Positions 6,235 to 6,770 of a stretch of DNA of 6,770 nucleotides are shown piece after piece. The notes below the pieces were generated by a model. It saw only the letters and a program-made list of their open reading frames with translations, made no database searches and was not told where the DNA came from. The stretch lies in the NCBI GenBank assembly GCA_900556795.1, contig USQD01000105.1, positions 1 through 6,770 on the forward strand, in the 5' to 3' direction. Numbering within the stretch: position 1 is the first letter of the stretch; each line of letters opens with the position of its first letter. Made by a program: the position numbers and the translations under genes. The DNA comes from an uncultured Prevotella sp. (GTDB taxonomy: Bacteria > Bacteroidota > Bacteroidia > Bacteroidales > Bacteroidaceae).

Positions 6235-6322
6235 CAGAGGAGATTCAAAATTTCTCCCCCATACTGGGAGTAGTCAGAATAAAAAAGAGAATTTACACAT
6301 TATTATAATAATAGATAAAGAT

Positions 6323-6544
6323 ATGAACGCTTTAGTAGGATTTATCGCATTAGTTGTAGTAGCCATCGCAGGATGGGTTATTGCAGAGTTTAAGTATAAG
6401 GCTTTCACCTTTACCCGTTCTGAAAAGGACCTGGAAGAGGAGAAGGAACTGGAAGAGATTCAGCGCGAGAATGGTTTCAAGGAGATGAACATCCGTGACA
6501 TCATGCGCAAGAACTCTACCAACGGATACAATGCCGTAGGATAA
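6323..6544 (+). CDS. Small single-span membrane protein, 73 aa, unknown function
   Basis: The frame is open from 6191, overlapping the upstream gene. The ATG at 6323 is chosen because it begins directly with a clean hydrophobic segment at 3-22 (A-L-V-G-F-I-A-L-V-V-V-A-I-A-G-W-V-I). It clears the upstream gene by 88 bp, and an A-rich ATAAAGAT lies just before it. The upstream extension is low-complexity (T-T-T-T, I-I-I-I-I) and encoded by the A/T-rich spacer. After the span come K-Y-K, then a charged probable helix or short coiled coil at 33-50 (E-K-D-L-E-E-E-K-E-L-E-E-I-Q) and a polar tail. The basic residues after the span predict a cytoplasmic C-terminus. No family was recognised. It lies between the acidic-tail gene and the Cys-rich gene on the same strand with no separate promoter visible, so a joint function is possible but unproven. 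Confidence 0.78.
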   Translation: MNALVGFIALVVVAIAGWVIAEFKYKAFTFTRSEKDLEEEKELEEIQRENGFKEMNIRDIMRKNSTNGYNAVG

Positions 6545-6573
6545 ATGATGATAATCAATTCATACATTATAGA

Positions 6574-6770
6574 ATGACACAAAACGTGTTGATTATGTTA
6601 ATATTGGCGGTATGCGTAATGTATACCGCCAATTGCATTTATAAAACTTACCGGAAGGCAAAGACGTGTAAGGACTATAAATGCGCCAATTGCCCATTTC
6701 TGGAGCAATGTGAGCAAAAAAAGAGTGAGAACAAGGGAAAAACAACAAAAAATAGATTAAAAGCAGAGAA
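6574..6770 (+). CDS. Small Cys-rich single-span membrane protein, 3'-truncated
   Basis: Sixty-five codons are visible from the ATG at 6574 and the frame runs off the window. Residues 4-22 form a hydrophobic span (V-L-I-M-L-I-L-A-V-C-V-M-Y-T-A). A basic stretch K-T-Y-R-K-A-K follows, then a cysteine cluster C32-x4-C37-x2-C40-x5-C46, and then a very Lys-rich tail. The basic residues predict a cytoplasmic tail, where four cysteines could hold a metal or an iron-sulphur site. The architecture (short, one span, then C-x-x-C-P-like cluster) resembles FeoB-associated Cys-rich membrane proteins, but no feoB is in view and that assignment is only a resemblance. It follows the 73-aa gene by 29 bp and has no Shine-Dalgarno sequence. 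A strong inverted repeat at 6603-6633 lies in its membrane-span codons. M8 is an alternative start. Confidence 0.65.
   Translation, partial: MTQNVLIMLILAVCVMYTANCIYKTYRKAKTCKDYKCANCPFLEQCEQKKSENKGKTTKNRLKAE
6603..6633. repeat. Perfect 11-bp inverted repeat in the Cys-rich gene
   Basis: ATTGGCGGTAT (6603-6613) is the exact reverse complement of ATACCGCCAAT (6623-6633), with 9 bases between. In RNA the stem can extend inward by one G-C and two G-U pairs to a 3-base loop, giving about 14 pairs. It is not followed by a T tract, so it is not a standard terminator. It could be an mRNA hairpin, an operator-like site or coincidence. Confidence 0.85.

Noticed and set aside
6191..6322. Longer start for the 73-aa membrane protein
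   Set aside because: Overlaps the acidic-tail gene out of frame and encodes low-complexity sequence; the ATG at 6323 begins directly at the membrane span.
6627..6693. 10-bp direct repeat CGCCAATTGC at 6627-6636 and 6684-6693
   Set aside because: Both copies encode A-N-C in the same frame of the Cys-rich gene, so shared codons can explain it.

Overview
The window looks like ordinary chromosomal DNA of a Bacteroidota bacterium, most likely Prevotella or Segatella. Three things point there. Both usable promoters follow the Bacteroidota pattern (TTTG, 20-21 bp gap, TAnnTTTG). Start codons lack Shine-Dalgarno sequences and sit in A/T-rich leaders. The protein families (GHL10 glycoside hydrolase, PFL/UPF0210 with its ACT partner, TRIC, RarA) fit such a genome. 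The genus is an inference. No rRNA, tRNA, CRISPR array, transposase, integrase or phage gene was seen, and no gene-free stretch exceeds about 125 bp.

Region 1 (1-1699, + strand): the C-terminal part of an ACT-domain (UPF0237) protein is followed by its usual partner, a complete PFL/UPF0210 protein, and a strong intrinsic terminator. Region 2 (1726-5305, - strand): read right to left, rarA, a TRIC-family membrane channel and a secreted GHL10 glycoside hydrolase form a probable three-gene unit driven by a promoter close to the rarA start codon. Region 3 (5306-5430): a 125-bp divergent promoter region with A-tracts. Region 4 (5431-6770, + strand): an unrecognised 267-aa protein with an extremely acidic tail, a 73-aa single-span membrane protein, and a small Cys-rich membrane protein cut by the window edge. 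These probably form one transcription unit, with no recognisable promoter between them.

The least explained signal is in the gaps. Five of the seven 3' gene ends in the window carry short, imperfect direct repeats that start in the last codons, at or across the stop codon, and are copied once or twice just downstream, with periods of 11 to 28 bp. The units differ from gene to gene, so this looks like a recurrent process acting on gene ends rather than one dispersed repeat family. Other leads are the possibly leaderless rarA transcript, the acidic-tail gene cluster, and a perfect 11-bp inverted repeat inside the start of the Cys-rich gene. Nothing here demonstrates a new defence or mobile system.
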